Positions 24,420-32,962 are shown, numbered from the stretch's first letter. The stretch is 45,864 bases of DNA from a bacterium (GCA_022616075.1 JAKEFK010000368.1:1-45864); one strand, 5' to 3'. Program-made: numbers and translations. Notes: a model not told the origin generated them from the sequence alone.

Positions 24420-24959
24420 ATGGCGGATCAGAAAGAAGACAAGGTGTATGACGTGAAACCTGATGAATCACGGGAACCAAACTTGATGGATACAATGTCA
24501 CCGGACCGCGTTGAAAAGTTTATTATGGGCGAGCTTACCCTCGGCCAGCTTTACGGCATCACGATCGAGGAAGCTTACAGCATTGCTGAAATGGGCTACA
24601 CGATGATGGAACAGGGACGCTTAAAGGATGCGCAGACCGTGTTTCAAGGACTTGTCATCAGCAATCCATATGATGGATATTTTCATGCGGTGCTTGGCGC
24701 GATCTACCAGAAACTGGGGATCGTGGATGGAGCGATTGAAGAATACACACTGGCTCTTGGTTTGGATCCTGGAAATGTTGAAGCGTATGTGAATCGTGGC
24801 GAGCTTATGATCGCAAAAGGAAATTTCGCGCAAGCAGCCGCCGATTTCAAGAAAGCAATCGATCTGGATCCGGATGGAGAGAACCCTGTGGCAAACCGGG
24901 CGCGTGCTCTGGCATCTATCGTTGCCGCAGCACTGAGCAGCGCTATTTCGCAGAAATAA
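24420..24959 (+). CDS. SycD/LcrH-like TPR chaperone, copy 3
   Basis: A 179-residue TPR protein nearly collinear with copy 2 (shared SREPNLMDT, SPDRVEKFIMGELTLGQLYG, AYVNRGEL and LDPDG segments). The first ten residues are different and lysine/aspartate-rich. GGAGG precedes the ATG. It lies after a strong terminator, so expression either depends on read-through or on a promoter in the 23 bases between terminator and start, which I cannot identify. A client in another locus is likely, as no secreted-protein gene follows it. Confidence 0.82.
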   Translation: MADQKEDKVYDVKPDESREPNLMDTMSPDRVEKFIMGELTLGQLYGITIEEAYSIAEMGYTMMEQGRLKDAQTVFQGLVISNPYDGYFHAVLGAIYQKLGIVDGAIEEYTLALGLDPGNVEAYVNRGELMIAKGNFAQAAADFKKAIDLDPDGENPVANRARALASIVAAALSSAISQK

Positions 24960-25168
24960 GGGAGCGCAGGCATCTTGCGTGCATTATGGACCGCAGGTGT
25001 TTCCCGCTTGCAATTTTATTCACATCTGAATTTTTCCACATGATCTGCAGTCTGCTTCATCACTAGAAAATCGGTTCATGTCAGAAGTCTAGATCATTCA
25101 AACCTGACGAGACTCGCGGATATAACGCTACGGCGGATTTTCCCATTGCAAGTTGTATTTTTCCGCGT
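24960..25168. other. non-coding stretch after TPR copy 3
   Basis: Begins with GCAGGCATCTTGCGTGC and ACCGCAGGTGTTTCCCGC, hairpin-prone relatives of the GC-rich repeats elsewhere. The rest shows no open frame or recognisable signal. Confidence 0.4.
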
Positions 25169-25300
25169 TTAAACAGGATTTGCTTGAATGCGCTGAATGA
25201 CAGGAAGAAATTCTTTATACATCACAGAAACAGATTCGAATCGTTTTGAAGGATCCTTAGCAATGCAACGCTGAAGTATTTTATCGAGGGCAATCCATTT
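25169..25300 (-). pseudogene. C-terminal remnant of a Ser/Thr protein kinase
   Basis: Read on the minus strand, this piece gives [20 protein letters not shown] and then MYKEFLPVIQRIQANPV before a TAA at 25169-25171. That is the end of a Hanks-type kinase catalytic domain (the conserved CxxKDPxxRF region). Nothing further upstream in this frame resembles a kinase; the homology stops near 25300, where a sigma-54 activator fragment starts on the opposite strand. The ATP-binding and catalytic loops are absent. Confidence 0.75.
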
Positions 25301-25312
25301 CGTTCGAACCGC

Positions 25313-25613
25313 TGCAAGCCGGGAAACATTCGCGAACTGGAAAATGCGATCGAACGAGCTGTAGTGCTAGGCTCTACAGGATTCATACTACCGGAAGATT
25401 TTGCCGGAAGCCCTGCAGGAGATTGAACCCGGAAGCTCTTTAGCCGTGGGAAATTTTCAGCGGGTCTCTCGCCAGGCAAAAAAGGATTCCATCCTCAACG
25501 CTTTGAAAAAGTCCGATTACAACTACACTGAGGCGGCAAAAATCCTGGGCGTCCATGTAACGCATCTCCACCGTCTGATTCGAAACTTGAATTTAAAAAA
25601 GGACCTGCCCTGA
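25313..25613 (+). pseudogene. C-terminal remnant of a sigma-54-dependent activator, with frameshift
   Basis: The frame starting at 25313 reads [20 protein letters not shown], the end of an AAA+ NtrC-type domain, then stops. From 25401 in another frame it continues as a Fis-type DNA-binding helix-turn-helix (NYTEAAKILGVHVTHLHRLI). One extra T in gattttgcc near 25398-25402 explains the shift: removing it restores a continuous [14 protein letters not shown]. The central ATPase domain and any receiver domain are missing, so the protein cannot activate transcription. Confidence 0.82.
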
Positions 25614-25699
25614 TTATCCCCTGACGGAACCCTCTGGTGCCGCAAACGCTCCGGCTGATCACATTGTTAGCTCACTTGCCCGCTTTTTAAATTTCAGAA

Positions 25700-26080
25700 A
25701 TGACCGAAACTTTTGCTGGCGTTTATGTCAGAAACGTTCATCAACAGAATTTCATCGCGTTGATCCACACGATAACCGCGACAACAGCTACGCGCACAGT
25801 TCTACCTTATGTATCGGAGCAAGGCAGGCCGGACTTTTTGCTATATGCATGGCAATTCGCTGCAGGTCTTTATTCTATTTCTTCTCCTAAAACGAGCAGT
25901 CAGCGGATGCTTTCCGAGCCGCTCAAAAAGGAAGAGCTGATCGCTCGCGCCGTGGATGTGAATGAAGAACACGCCATTAAATTTACGGAAGCCTGCTTGA
26001 GGGAGTTCGCTCTCCAACCAAAAGTTGTTTACCTGCAAGCAGCGCAGGATGCTGTATCACGAATCGGGTCGAAGCTCTAA
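25700..26080 (+). pseudogene. possible fragment of a questin-oxidase-like (DUF4243) protein
   Basis: A 126-codon open frame. FIALIHTITATTATRTVLPY, LLYAWQFAAGLYSI and DVNEEHAIKFTEACLREF recall the C-terminal part of questin oxidase-like proteins, in which such helices carry histidines. The full family is about three times longer, and a stop codon lies just upstream, so this would be a truncated remnant. The assignment rests on memory of the family pattern and is tentative. It could instead be a short unrelated gene. Confidence 0.4.
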
Positions 26081-26096
26081 CAGAAATAATTCATTC

Positions 26097-26315
26097 CTAA
26101 TCGGCGCGGTCGACTCTGCGGCTAAAACATCCCGGTTTCGCGTTGTGCAAATTCAAGTAAAGAATCCGCTCATCAGAAAAAAAGCGTTCTATCTGCTCTT
26201 CAAGGTTGCTCCCATCACTTCTGATGCTACCATCAACGATTGCGAGTTGTAGATTTGCACCGAAATGAGTCGGTGTCTCACAACATAGGGCACTCTTTTC
26301 ACCGATTGCTTTCAT
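26097..26315 (-). pseudogene. truncated duplicate of the DUF1203 gene
   Basis: The last 40 codons (SNLEEQIERFFSDERILYL followed by NLHNAKPGCFSRRVDRA) match the C-terminus of the intact DUF1203 protein at 27842-28327. DNA similarity extends over about 190 bases (26098-26290 with 27850-28040) in the same orientation, but the upstream part is out of frame. No usable start lies in the matching frame. It is a non-functional partial copy. Confidence 0.8.
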
Positions 26316-26464
26316 GGTTCAATTTTGCGAAAATAGGATCATTGCACCGGTTTGGTCCCGTCAAACCATGCGAGAGTGGGGTAACAAAGCGGTCGACATA
26401 TCGCTTGTCGCTTGCCTCTTCTTGGATCGGCCGCATTGTCAAGAAAAATGCAAAGGGAGGAGCC

Positions 26465-27805
26465 ATGAGTTTACACGCCCAAAAAATCAACATTTTGCTT
26501 GCAGTGGTTTTTCTAGCTATCCCGTTCTGCCTGTGTGCCGATATGGTCAACGTGAACTGCGACAACGCGGAGAGCCTTCAAGCCGCCATCGATGGGCTGT
26601 CGTCGCCGACAGGACCACATACCATCAATGTCACGGGCACATGTGTTGAAAACGTCACGATCGATCATATCGATCGCCTTACAATCCAGGGTAGTAGTGG
26701 AGCGACGATTCGCAGCGCCAGTGCTGCAAATGATATTGTCGTCTCCATAAACCGCTCGCAGGAGATCTCTTTACGGCAATTGATTATCGATGGAGACAAC
26801 CAGGCGGATGATTTTGGGGTTGCCGGGGTTTTCGCTTTCCGGTCTGATGTGGATATAAGAGGATGCACAATTATTAACAATCCTGATATCGGTGTGACTG
26901 CCGATACGGAATCTACGGCAGTTATCGGTGGACCCAGCGCAGGCCAGGAAGTAGTCATCAGTAATAACGGCGCAGGAATCGTCGCCGCTAACAATTCAAT
27001 TTTGCGGATCAGAGGCAGAACAACAATTGAAGACAGTGTGGAGGATGCCGTAATCGTACAGGCCAGTAATCTTGCAGTCAACGGACGCACTCCGCCCGAT
27101 GGAAACATCTATCGAAATAACGGGTTTGGGATCGGGATTATTAGTGGTGGTGTTGCCGGAATAAACGGATCCAATCTCATCGAAAATAACGGCCCGATTG
27201 GACTCTTCGTTGGACGAGTGCCCCACGTGGGGATTAATGCGGTTGAAGGAACAGCACCTGGCTTCACAACGATTCAAGGACACACGCAATTCGGAATCAT
27301 ATCCGTTTCTTCAAACATATTTTTTTCATCGCCTCTTTCGTCCATAAAACATAAGGTTCAAAATAACGGAAGCTCTCCTATTACCAACGATGCCGGTATT
27401 TCTGCATTCCGACCGGGATGCGTTGTAGCGCGGAACGTCGAAATTGTTAACAATATTGGGGCAGGAATTGTGCTGGATGGTGGAGCTTGCACTACCATCT
27501 CTGATGCGGCTATCACCGGTAATTCGACAGACGGGCTGCGCGTTTTACACAACTCCAACGCCGAATTCGGCGGCTTCCAGATAGCAGGCGAACCGATCCC
27601 TAACAACACTACAATCTCAGGAAACAGTGGACAACAGATCGCCTGTGATGCAACTGCAACGATCTACGGAGACCTCACAGGACTGCCGGATTTCAAGTGC
27701 AACACAACCGATCCGAAGCCACCAAAAGGAGCTACTCCTGCCGCTGCCGCTGAGGCAGAACTGGAGAAGCGCATCGAGAACCGCCTCCATCGGAAACTCT
27801 TTTAA
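26465..27805 (+). CDS. Secreted right-handed parallel beta-helix protein
   Basis: A 446-residue protein with a Sec signal peptide (residues 1-24, MSLHAQKINILLAVVFLAIP then FCLCAD). The mature part is built of short repeated turns rich in N, G, I and V (for example NNGAGIVAANNSILRI, NNIGAGIVLDG, TISGNSGQQIACDATATIYG), the pattern of pectate-lyase-like or NosD-like parallel beta-helices. No catalytic triad can be named. The ATG at 26465 has GGAGGAG before it; the longer open frame upstream overlaps the DUF1203 fragment and is not coding. It is flanked by the truncated and intact DUF1203 copies. Surface carbohydrate binding or cleavage is possible. Confidence 0.8.
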   Translation: MSLHAQKINILLAVVFLAIPFCLCADMVNVNCDNAESLQAAIDGLSSPTGPHTINVTGTCVENVTIDHIDRLTIQGSSGATIRSASAANDIVVSINRSQEISLRQLIIDGDNQADDFGVAGVFAFRSDVDIRGCTIINNPDIGVTADTESTAVIGGPSAGQEVVISNNGAGIVAANNSILRIRGRTTIEDSVEDAVIVQASNLAVNGRTPPDGNIYRNNGFGIGIISGGVAGINGSNLIENNGPIGLFVGRVPHVGINAVEGTAPGFTTIQGHTQFGIISVSSNIFFSSPLSSIKHKVQNNGSSPITNDAGISAFRPGCVVARNVEIVNNIGAGIVLDGGACTTISDAAITGNSTDGLRVLHNSNAEFGGFQIAGEPIPNNTTISGNSGQQIACDATATIYGDLTGLPDFKCNTTDPKPPKGATPAAAAEAELEKRIENRLHRKLF

Positions 27806-27841
27806 CGGACGGAGACGCAACTACCAACCAGGCGGGATAAT

Positions 27842-28327
27842 TTATTCTTTAGCGGCGCGGTCGACTCTGCAGCTAAAGCATCCCGGTTTCGCGTTGTGCA
27901 GGTGCAAGTACTGAATCTGCTCATCCGAAAAAAATCGGTCTATTTGCTCTTCCAAATTGCTCCCTTCCACAACTTCCGATGCCACCATTAAGGATTGAGA
28001 ATTGTAAGCTCTCACCGAAATGAGCCGGCGTTTCACCACATCGGGTAATTCATTCACTTTCAATTGAGCCTGTTTTGCGCTTTGTCGAACGTAGACAGGA
28101 CCCGTTCCGCGGTACGGACCGTCGACAGCGTGATGTTCGTACGTCAATAAAATGATAGATTCTCCAATCTCCGCATCTTCGAGACTGACACGACAGGGGA
28201 AACCCGGTTTCGAATCGGCGATGCATCTTCGCGCGTTCACAGCAGCCAGTCCGGCATCATCCAGCTCGAATAGATTAGAAAAGGCTTCCAGCGGCAAACC
28301 TGAAATTAAAAAATTTGTGGACTTCAT
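27842..28327 (-). CDS. DUF1203-family protein
   Basis: A 161-residue cytoplasmic protein that matches DUF1203 as I know it: the N-terminal FLISGLPLEAFSNLFELDD, the central DSKPGFPCRVSLEDAEIGES, LLTYEHHAVDGPYRGTGPVY, and the C-terminal YLHLHNAKPGCFSCRVDRA. The conserved cysteines, histidines and a terminal arginine suggest a small metal or nucleotide site, but no function is established for the family. A truncated second copy lies at 26097-26315. The gene is transcribed away from the neighbouring small conserved protein. Confidence 0.85.
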   Translation of the reverse strand: MKSTNFLISGLPLEAFSNLFELDDAGLAAVNARRCIADSKPGFPCRVSLEDAEIGESIILLTYEHHAVDGPYRGTGPVYVRQSAKQAQLKVNELPDVVKRRLISVRAYNSQSLMVASEVVEGSNLEEQIDRFFSDEQIQYLHLHNAKPGCFSCRVDRAAKE

Positions 28328-28437
28328 AATCGTTCCTCCATCAGTCCGCTATGTTAGCTTCACTGATGGAGAGTCTGCCACCGAAAATCCCACTTCGAAT
28401 TCCTTGCCGGCCGTTTGCTACCTGATAGAATAGGACC

Positions 28438-28836
28438 ATGAATCCGAACAAGATAGTGGCTCGATACAAAGACGGTCGGGTGATGAAGGGGCATACAACC
28501 GACTTTGTTCCGAACAGATCCTTCTTTCACTTGAGTCTGATTGATTCCGCTGAAAAACCGATTATGGTCCGCCTGGAGGAATTGAAAGCTGTTTTTTTTG
28601 TGAAGGACTTCAAAGGAAATCCTGATCACCACGACAAAAAGGATTTTGATTCCTCGAAACCTTTAATGGGACGCAAAATTCGTGTGCTTTTCAAGGATGG
28701 CGAGGAACTGATCGGCACCACACAGGGGTATCAACAAGGAAGGCCGGTATTTTTCATCGTTCCTGCGGATCCTGAGTCCAATATTGAACGATGCATGGTT
28801 GTGGCTTCAGCCGCAAAAGAAATATCTTTTCTTTAG
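28438..28836 (+). CDS. Small conserved protein (DUF6982-like), unknown function
   Basis: A 132-residue protein made of two similar beta-rich halves: KIVARYKDGRVMKGHTTDF at the start and KIRVLFKDGEELIGTTQGY in the middle. Each is followed by a hydrophobic strand (FFHLSLID; FFIVPAD). This internal duplication resembles proteins annotated DUF6982 in Acidobacteria and deltaproteobacteria, though I cannot confirm it. The stop codon overlaps the stop of the convergent sctV gene (TTAG at 28833-28836), leaving no room for a terminator between them. Confidence 0.75.
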   Translation: MNPNKIVARYKDGRVMKGHTTDFVPNRSFFHLSLIDSAEKPIMVRLEELKAVFFVKDFKGNPDHHDKKDFDSSKPLMGRKIRVLFKDGEELIGTTQGYQQGRPVFFIVPADPESNIERCMVVASAAKEISFL

Positions 28837-30989
28837 TAAAGCTGCTTCTGAAGGGCAATTCGCGCGATTGGTTGTACCCGGATTTCCGGGGATAACTCTT
28901 GATAGGAAAGTACAGCCACTGAGGGATGATGTATTTCAACAAGTTTTTTAAGATAGCGCCGGACTTCCATTGTTGTAATCACAACCGGCTGCTGGGCGGT
29001 GGCAGGAATGTTTCCCAATTCTGATTGAAAGCTTTTCAGAATCTGCTGCGCCGAATCAGGATCCAGTGCCAGATAATTTCCGCTTTCGGACTGCCGGATA
29101 GAATTCGTAATGATTTCTTCAATTTCCGGATCCAGCAGGTACACAATTAGATTCCCCTGACCGCGCGTGTATTTAAAGCTGATGTAGCGTTTCATTTCAG
29201 TTCGCACGTATTCCGAAAGCACTGTTGGGTTGGTCTCCACAGGCGCCCAGAGGGCAATCGCCTGGAGAATCGTTCTCATGTCTGCGACTGAAATATCCTC
29301 CTGCACCAATCTCTTGAGGATTTCCGCAAGCAGATGCAGGTTCACCAGTTTTGGAACTGTTTCCTTCACAAGGGCCGGATAAATCTGCTCCATTTGATCC
29401 AGGATTCCCTGAACTTCCTGGATTCCGATGAATTCAAACGCATACCTCCGCATGACATCTCCCAGGTGCAGCGAAACATAACCGGGAATGTCAATAATGG
29501 TGATTCCTGCTTTTTCCACTTTTTCGCGATCTTCCAACGGAATCCACGAACCCGCCTGATGAGTCATGGGATTCATTCCTTCAATCGCTTCAATCTGCAA
29601 TAACCGCACATTCGTGGCCGTATCGTTTACAAAACACTTCCCCAACATTACGTTTGCAAACGCAACGGGAACTTCATTGAGCTTCACGACATAAGAATCG
29701 GCGCCGAGACCAGGAACCATACCACGCACGCGGACTCCCGGAAATCGCACACCCAGCTCATAAAAAAGACGGTCCCTGATTTGCGGCAACAGCTCATTGA
29801 TGAAGCGCCCGCCTGCTGTAGATACGTCCAGCATCTTTGTCATCTCGGTGCTTAGCTCCAGCGCAAGCGGAGCCGGCAATGGTAGAGAAAGTTGATCTTC
29901 TTCTTTCTCGGCATCGGTTGGTTTCTTTTCCTTTTTCGGTTCCGTGCCGGCAATGACTTCTCCCTTCTCCTGTCTTTCTTTCAGCTTGAACAATCCGTAA
30001 GCAATGCTTCCGGTTACGGCGGCCATAATGAAGAATGGAACTTTGGGCAAACCGGGAATGATTCCAAGTCCCACCAGCAACCCGGATGCGATGGCCATCG
30101 CTTTTGGCTGGGCGAGCAACTGCGTTCCAATTTCTTTTCCAAGATTCGCGCCCTCTTCCTCAGCAGCGACTCGCGTGACAACCATGCCGGCTGCAAGCGA
30201 TATCACCAGCGCGGGAATCTGTGCGACCATTCCTTCACCAATGGTCAGCAATGTGTATGTCTTAGCCGCTTTATCAGCAGGCATTCCTTTTTGCATGACG
30301 CCGATGATGAGACCACCCACAATGTTGATAACTGTGATGATCATTCCGGCGATGACATCCCCTTTGACAAACTTCATCGCTCCATCCATCGAACCGAACA
30401 GCTGATTCTCCCTCTCGAGGTTCCGCCTTTTCTTTTTGGCATCTTCCATGGTGATGTTGCCGGCACGCAAATCTGAATCGATACTCATTTGCTTTCCAGG
30501 CATGGCGTCCAGAGTGAAACGCGCGGCAACTTCGGACACGCGCTCTGCGCCCTTCGCGATTACGAGGAATTGAACCATGGTGATGATGATGAATAGAATG
30601 AAGCCGACAACAAAATTTCCACCCACAACAAAATTGCCAAATGCTTCGATAACTTCACCGGCGTGGGCGTAAAGAAGAATCAATCGAGCTGCCGAAATCT
30701 CAAGACCGAGACGGAACAAAGTTGTAACCAGCAAGATCGTAGGAAAGGAAGCAATGTTCAGCGCTTCCGGAATGTAAATGGTTACCATCAAAATTACAAC
30801 GGACATCGTAATGTTTAAGGTCAATAAAATATCCAGTACGAAGAACGGCAGCGGAATGATGATCATCGCCAGCACTCCGATCACCATGAGTGCGAGGCCG
30901 ACGTCACCGTACTTTGTCATCAGGGGAATAATTTCCCCTGTCATGAACAATCTTTTAATTTCCTGAGGATCGAATTTTATTTTCGCCAT
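28833..30989 (-). CDS. sctV: T3SS export gate protein SctV (FHIPEP family)
   Basis: A 718-residue inner-membrane protein that forms the nonameric export gate ring. The N-terminal half has about eight transmembrane helices. Residues 156-176 (ARFTLDAMPGKQMSIDSDL and following) are the FHIPEP signature. A charged linker (about 345-375) leads to the cytoplasmic domain that receives chaperone-substrate complexes. It is the last gene of the minus-strand T3SS operon, after sctU, with a GC-rich repeat in the 56-base gap. The length is close to that of SctV/FlhA. The sequence alone does not exclude a flagellar FlhA, but its neighbours SctJ, SctI and SctF place it in a needle-type system. Confidence 0.93.
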   Translation of the reverse strand: MAKIKFDPQEIKRLFMTGEIIPLMTKYGDVGLALMVIGVLAMIIIPLPFFVLDILLTLNITMSVVILMVTIYIPEALNIASFPTILLVTTLFRLGLEISAARLILLYAHAGEVIEAFGNFVVGGNFVVGFILFIIITMVQFLVIAKGAERVSEVAARFTLDAMPGKQMSIDSDLRAGNITMEDAKKKRRNLERENQLFGSMDGAMKFVKGDVIAGMIITVINIVGGLIIGVMQKGMPADKAAKTYTLLTIGEGMVAQIPALVISLAAGMVVTRVAAEEEGANLGKEIGTQLLAQPKAMAIASGLLVGLGIIPGLPKVPFFIMAAVTGSIAYGLFKLKERQEKGEVIAGTEPKKEKKPTDAEKEEDQLSLPLPAPLALELSTEMTKMLDVSTAGGRFINELLPQIRDRLFYELGVRFPGVRVRGMVPGLGADSYVVKLNEVPVAFANVMLGKCFVNDTATNVRLLQIEAIEGMNPMTHQAGSWIPLEDREKVEKAGITIIDIPGYVSLHLGDVMRRYAFEFIGIQEVQGILDQMEQIYPALVKETVPKLVNLHLLAEILKRLVQEDISVADMRTILQAIALWAPVETNPTVLSEYVRTEMKRYISFKYTRGQGNLIVYLLDPEIEEIITNSIRQSESGNYLALDPDSAQQILKSFQSELGNIPATAQQPVVITTMEVRRYLKKLVEIHHPSVAVLSYQELSPEIRVQPIARIALQKQLY

Positions 30990-31004
30990 AAAAATGCCTT
31001 ATGA

Positions 31005-31034
31005 CGCAGGCGAGACGCCCGCGCTACATTTGCT
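31005..31034. repeat. GC-rich palindromic repeat (family of 7607)
   Basis: GCAGGCGAGACGCCCGCGCTAC followed by ATTTGCTTA, in the gap between sctU and sctV. Confidence 0.65.
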
Positions 31035-31045
31035 TACCTATCATA

Positions 31046-32098
31046 TCACCGCCGCTGGTGCTGGCCCATTTTATAAACAAAATTCAGGACTTCAGCCACC
31101 GCTTCGTACAATTCTTCCGGAACCTGATCACCAATTTCCAATCGATTCAATGCCTGCGCCAGACTGACATTCCGCATGATCGGAACTCCAGCTTCCTTGG
31201 CAAGTTCCCGAATCTGATCAGCAATCAACCTTTCTCCTTTCGCAACAATCTCCGGAGCTCCCCCCTTTTCCTTGTCGTAAAACAATGCCACTGCAATTCG
31301 CGTTGGGTTCACAACCACAACAGTGGCTTTCTTTACCTTCGACATCTGGGTATTGAAAACCAGCTCTTGCATCAAATGTTTCCTCTTCGACTTGAAATGA
31401 GGATCGCCTTCATCCTCTTTGTACTCACGTTTGACTTCATCCTTGGACATTTTCAGGCCCTTCATATGCTGTTTCTTCTGGAATGCAAAATCGGCCGCAG
31501 CAATCACCATAAAAACGGCAGCGACGCGGAAGGTGAAGCTCGTCACCATATCACTCAAAAGAGCGCCCAGATTCGAGATGTCGCTCCCAACGGAGAGCAC
31601 CAGCCCGCGAAGAGAAGTTGAAACGATTTGGTAAGCCAGAAAACATACAGCAGTCATTTTGACAATATTTTTCAACAACTCGACAAGAATTGTCGGCGAA
31701 AACCACTGCTTTAGTTTGCTCAATGGATTCAGCTTTTTCATGTCCGGCTTCAGGGTATCCATCGTAAATAGGGAGCCTACTTGAATGTAGCAGACGAAAG
31801 CGGCAATGACAAAATTCGCAGCCATCAAAGGGAGAACCAAACCAAGCATTGTAAAAATCAGCTCCGTGCCAAGCGTGCTATAGGCATCCGGCCGGAGCTC
31901 GGGTGTTACGGCGATCTCAAAATATTGCTTCATCAGGATTTTTAGCTTTTCCGTCATTCCGGGCCCTATGGCAATCAGAATGCTAAAGGCAACCACAAAC
32001 AAGAATGCGGTTGTCACATCCTGACTCTTAGCGACTTGTCCTTTTTTCTTGGACTCGCGCATCCGCTTCGGAGTCGGATCTTCTGTTTTATCTGACAT
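31046..32098 (-). CDS. sctU: T3SS switch protein SctU (FlhB/YscU family), NPTR variant
   Basis: A 350-residue inner-membrane protein that controls the switch from early to late substrates. It has four transmembrane segments (about 28-48, 75-105, 135-160, 180-205) and a C-terminal cytoplasmic domain. The self-cleavage motif, normally NPTH, reads N264-P-T-R267. The asparagine and proline needed for cleavage are kept, but the histidine is replaced by arginine. The flanking KKATVVVVNPTRIAVALFYD is otherwise typical. The gene follows sctT by about 33 bases containing a CGCCAAG repeat. Confidence 0.93.
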   Translation of the reverse strand: MSDKTEDPTPKRMRESKKKGQVAKSQDVTTAFLFVVAFSILIAIGPGMTEKLKILMKQYFEIAVTPELRPDAYSTLGTELIFTMLGLVLPLMAANFVIAAFVCYIQVGSLFTMDTLKPDMKKLNPLSKLKQWFSPTILVELLKNIVKMTAVCFLAYQIVSTSLRGLVLSVGSDISNLGALLSDMVTSFTFRVAAVFMVIAAADFAFQKKQHMKGLKMSKDEVKREYKEDEGDPHFKSKRKHLMQELVFNTQMSKVKKATVVVVNPTRIAVALFYDKEKGGAPEIVAKGERLIADQIRELAKEAGVPIMRNVSLAQALNRLEIGDQVPEELYEAVAEVLNFVYKMGQHQRR

Positions 32099-32102
32099 TT
32101 AT

Positions 32103-32131
32103 TAACCGCCAAGGCGCCAAGAAACGCCAAG
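32103..32131. repeat. CGCCAAG-type repeat between sctT and sctU
   Basis: Three copies of CGCCAAG (aaccgccaaggcgccaag, then acgccaag). Family of 4390, 10075 and 41803. Confidence 0.65.
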
Positions 32132-32962
32132 CTAGGATAGAATTTTCCATACCAGTTTTAAATCCTGAATCATATCAACAAACAATCTCCCGCTGTACCG
32201 CAAGATGTACGTAAATGCCGCAAGAAACATGATAATACCGACGGCGGCTTTAACCGGCTGACCTAAAAAGGTAACGTTGACTGCCGGAGCCAGACGATTC
32301 ATGACTCCCATGACTACGTCTACCATAAACAAAGAGAGCAACACCGGAGCGGTTACCTGAAACGCGATCAAAAAGATTTTTCCGGTCATGATGATCAGTT
32401 GTGTCACCAGAATGAGGAAATCGTTTGAAATATTCGGAAACTGCGGCAACGGAATCAAATCGAAGCTTTGATAGTATGCGGAAAGAAAAATATGATGAAG
32501 GTTCAAAGTAAAAAAAAGAACGATCGCAATCTGCGCCTGCAGGTTCGCAAAGATGGGCCCTGATATATCCAGTTGAGGCACCAACACGCTGGCCTGAGAG
32601 GACCCGCGCTGAATATCGATGAGATGACCTGCCGATTCGAATGCTGCGAAAACCCACGAGGAAGTGAATCCAATCAGTCCTCCAATCGCAGCCTCTTTGC
32701 TGATGAGCGCCCAGAAGGCCAGGCCCTGGTGAGGGATTTTGCCTTGCATCAGCGGATAAAGAAACGGAAATAACGCTACGGACAAAATGAGAGCCAATCC
32801 GACCTTGATCTGGGCTACAACTGTTTTCCCGCCGAATATTGGAGAAAGAGCAACCATGGGCGCGGTTCTCGCGAAAATCAGCGCAAGCAAAGCGATCACG
32901 TAATACGGATCAACGTCTAATCTTAGACGCGATGCCATCTGACCAATTACTTGATCGTCCAT
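32132..32962 (-). CDS. sctT: T3SS export apparatus protein SctT (FliR/YscT family)
   Basis: A 276-residue inner-membrane protein with six or more transmembrane segments. It has the FARTAPMVALSPIFGGKTV segment near the N-terminus and the VMNRLAPAVNVTFLGQPVK segment near residues 225-243, both hallmarks of SctT/FliR. With SctR and SctS it makes the entry-channel complex. The start is the ATG at 32962. The 38-base gap to sctS holds a GC-rich repeat, so tight coupling is interrupted here. Confidence 0.93.
   Translation of the reverse strand: MDDQVIGQMASRLRLDVDPYYVIALLALIFARTAPMVALSPIFGGKTVVAQIKVGLALILSVALFPFLYPLMQGKIPHQGLAFWALISKEAAIGGLIGFTSSWVFAAFESAGHLIDIQRGSSQASVLVPQLDISGPIFANLQAQIAIVLFFTLNLHHIFLSAYYQSFDLIPLPQFPNISNDFLILVTQLIIMTGKIFLIAFQVTAPVLLSLFMVDVVMGVMNRLAPAVNVTFLGQPVKAAVGIIMFLAAFTYILRYSGRLFVDMIQDLKLVWKILS

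Noticed and set aside
26240-26464. N-terminal extension of the beta-helix protein
   Set aside because: It overlaps the DUF1203 fragment, and the signal peptide begins at the ATG at 26465, which has a good ribosome binding site.
29892-30476. Plus-strand open frame of 194 codons
   Set aside because: Antisense to sctV; the hydrophobic residues mirror the transmembrane codons of SctV.
31001-31621. Plus-strand open frame of 206 codons
   Set aside because: Antisense to sctU and the adjacent repeat; nothing recognisable.
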